Part shown: positions 62,409 to 64,000 of the stretch, one piece after another | How the letters are laid out: the number at the start of each line of letters is the position of its first letter | How positions within the stretch are numbered: the stretch's first letter is position 1 | Program-made: the position numbers and the translations under genes | Assembly: GCA_035539135.1 (NCBI GenBank) | Contig: DATLJD010000006.1 | Location: 62,001 to 126,000 of the forward strand | DNA: 64,000 nucleotides | Direction: 5' to 3' | Origin: JABFWF01 sp035539135 | Lineage (GTDB): Bacteria; Pseudomonadota; Gammaproteobacteria; Xanthomonadales; Xanthomonadaceae | Notes under the pieces: model-generated | Databases searched by the model: none | Seen by the model: only the letters and a program-made list of their open reading frames with translations | Told to the model about the DNA's origin: nothing

Positions 62409-64000
62409 TCATCGCCAGCGCAAGCCGGCCTCGAACTGCCGGCCGCGCCCCAGGTCCTCGTCGCGGATGCCTTCGCGGCGCAGCTCCAGCACCACCGGCG
62501 TGATCGCGGCGATGCGGGCGTCGATGCGGGCGCGGGCGTAGTAGTCCAGGTCGTCGCGCTTCTTCAGCGTGTTGAGCTGGACCAGCGCCTGCTCCGGGCG
62601 GCCGTTGAGGTAGGCCGCCTCGGCCCAGGCCTCGCCGGCGCGGACCGGGTCGCCGGAAATCTCGCTGGCGCGGGCGAAGGCCTGCTGGAAGGTCGGGTCG
62701 GACGCCGCGCCCGTGCCGAGCAGCGGCCGCAGCACCGCCTGCGCGCGGCGGCCGGCGGCCGCGCTGTGGCGCTCGTTGAGCACGCCGGCGTAGGTCAGGG
62801 CGACCGCGGCGTTGCCCGGCATGCGGTCGAGCAATGCTTCGAAGCGCGCGTCGGCGGCGGCGGCGCGGCCGGCGCGGGCGTCGGCCTGGGCGAGGGCGAG
62901 GCCGAGCCAGACGTTGCCCGGATCCTCGCCGAGCAGCGCCGCCAGTTCCTTCGCGGCGGTCTCCGCCTGGCCGTCCAGCAGCCGCGCCAGCGCCAGGCCA
63001 TAGCGTTGCGCGGCCGACAGCGGGCCGCGCCGGTGCAGCGCCTCGTATTCGCGCACGGCCATCGCCGGGGTGGTCGCGCTGAGCACGCGCAGGCGCTCGC
63101 GGGCGAGCAGGAACTGGCCGCTGTCGCCGCCGAGCGCGCCGCCGATCCGCAGCGAACCGGGCAGCAGCGGGTTGTCGCTGACCGACGCGTTGGGCACGAA
63201 ACCGCCGGGCGCGGCCGCCAGCTGGCGCGCGCGTTCGCGCGCCTCGCTGATGCGCAGGGTGGTGACCGGATGGGTCTGCAGGTAGTCGGGGGTGCGTTCG
63301 CGCTCGCCGCCCTGGTTGGCGCGGACGACCGATTGCAGCTTCTCGAAGAAGTCCGCCATCGCCTCCGGGTCGTAGCCCGCGCGCGACAGGGTGCGGATGC
63401 CGATGCGGTCGGCTTCGGATTCGTTGCTGCGGGTGTAGTCGATCTGGCGCTGCACCAGCAGGCCCTGCGCGGACGCCACCGCCGCCATCGCCGCGTTGTC
63501 GGCGGAGCTGCTGCCGGAGCCCTGCGACAGGGCGATCGCGCCGAGCATGGCCAGCAGGATCGGCACGCTGTCGCGCTGGGCCCGCTCCACCGCGCGCAGC
63601 ACGTGCGACTGGGTGACGTGCGAGATCTCGTGGGCCAGCACCGCCGCCACCTCGTCCTCGCTGTCGGCCGCCAGCACCAGGCCGGAGTTGACCCCGATGT
63701 AGCCGCCGAGGGTGGCGAAGGCGTTGATCTGGCGCTCGCGCAGCAGGAACAACGTGTAGGGCTGGCGCGGCTGGTCGCTGGCGGCGCCCAGGCGCGCGCC
63801 CAGCGACTGCAGCCAGCCGCCGACCAGCGGATCCTCGAGCGTGTAGCCGTAGTTGCGCAGCTGGCTGAGGGTCATCTCGCCGTATGCGCGCTGCTGCGCG
63901 GGCGAGAGCACGGTGCCGGCCGAGGAACCGATGTCCGGCAGCCGCGCGTCCTGCGCCGGCGCGGCGGGGGCCAGCAGCGCGGCGAGGGCGAAGGTCAGCA
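62409..64000 (-). CDS. bepA: M48 metalloprotease with TPR region (BepA-like), start outside window
   Basis: About 530 residues are visible. The signal peptide is cut by the right edge: the frame reads LTFALAALLAPAAPAQDARL before the mature part. The M48 domain has AVLAHEISHVTQSHVL and the glutamate region SNESEADRIGIRTLSRAGYDPEAM. TPR-like repeats follow from about residue 290 of the visible part. BepA-type proteases act on outer-membrane barrel and LptD assembly. The stop is at 62409, 79 bases before phoB. Family clear, BepA orthology inferred. Confidence 0.88.
   Translation of the reverse strand, partial: LTFALAALLAPAAPAQDARLPDIGSSAGTVLSPAQQRAYGEMTLSQLRNYGYTLEDPLVGGWLQSLGARLGAASDQPRQPYTLFLLRERQINAFATLGGYIGVNSGLVLAADSEDEVAAVLAHEISHVTQSHVLRAVERAQRDSVPILLAMLGAIALSQGSGSSSADNAAMAAVASAQGLLVQRQIDYTRSNESEADRIGIRTLSRAGYDPEAMADFFEKLQSVVRANQGGERERTPDYLQTHPVTTLRISEARERARQLAAAPGGFVPNASVSDNPLLPGSLRIGGALGGDSGQFLLARERLRVLSATTPAMAVREYEALHRRGPLSAAQRYGLALARLLDGQAETAAKELAALLGEDPGNVWLGLALAQADARAGRAAAADARFEALLDRMPGNAAVALTYAGVLNERHSAAAGRRAQAVLRPLLGTGAASDPTFQQAFARASEISGDPVRAGEAWAEAAYLNGRPEQALVQLNTLKKRDDLDYYARARIDARIAAITPVVLELRREGIRDEDLGRGRQFEAGLRWR

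Overview
The window is very GC-rich, densely coding DNA of a gammaproteobacterium. It most resembles the Xanthomonadaceae (Lysobacter/Luteimonas/Stenotrophomonas-like). The pointers are a phoB-phoR-ppk-ppx block, a ccoN-O-Q-P/ccoG-H-I-S cluster, a chromosomal subclass B3 metallo-beta-lactamase and the general codon bias. The family assignment is an inference from gene content and composition; no rRNA or tRNA gene was seen. No transposase, integrase, phage gene or CRISPR array was recognised.

Layout. 1-2.65 kb: the end of a type I restriction subunit (HsdR, cut by the left edge), then a HEPN/nucleotidyltransferase pair whose predicted promoter carries a palindromic operator. 2.7-8.3 kb: dbpA, an exported proline-iminopeptidase-like hydrolase, a B3 metallo-beta-lactamase and a Rox-like FAD monooxygenase. 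8.3-25.8 kb: regulators and small enzymes. These include a membrane-tethered LuxR regulator with a DUF4199 protein, DinB/TetR, a PAS kinase, an ABC-2 exporter, a diguanylate cyclase, GlxA, cytochrome P460, DsbA-like, Crp-like and AraC/alcohol dehydrogenase genes, and a PEP-mutase-family enzyme followed by a persulfide-dioxygenase-like hydrolase. 25.8-37.3 kb: stress and housekeeping genes (MATE, GST, cysteine synthase, exported MsrB/MsrA) with long repeat-bearing gaps.

37.4-46.4 kb is one long leftward cbb3 oxidase cluster: structural genes ccoNOQP, then assembly genes ccoGHIS and a SafE-like membrane protein. A perfect FNR/ANR box lies ahead of ccoN. 46.5-52.5 kb holds an M48 protease with a CHASE2 membrane protein, a GNAT enzyme, a CDF transporter and rlmJ. 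52.5-56.1 kb is creBCD, with a perfect cre-tag before creD. 56.1-62.4 kb is phoB/phoR/ppk/ppx, phosphate sensing plus polyphosphate metabolism, with a Pho-box-like site before phoB. The right edge cuts a BepA-type M48 protease.

The most unusual signal is a dispersed, roughly 300-bp composite palindromic repeat. It occurs at 26.45-26.65 (partial), 26.67-26.97, 34.96-35.25 and 61.24-61.55 kb, always in the same orientation. Differences between copies preserve stem pairing (A-T to G-C, C-G to A-T, and G.T wobbles), as expected of a structured RNA. One copy lies inside the pho operon, between phoB and phoR.
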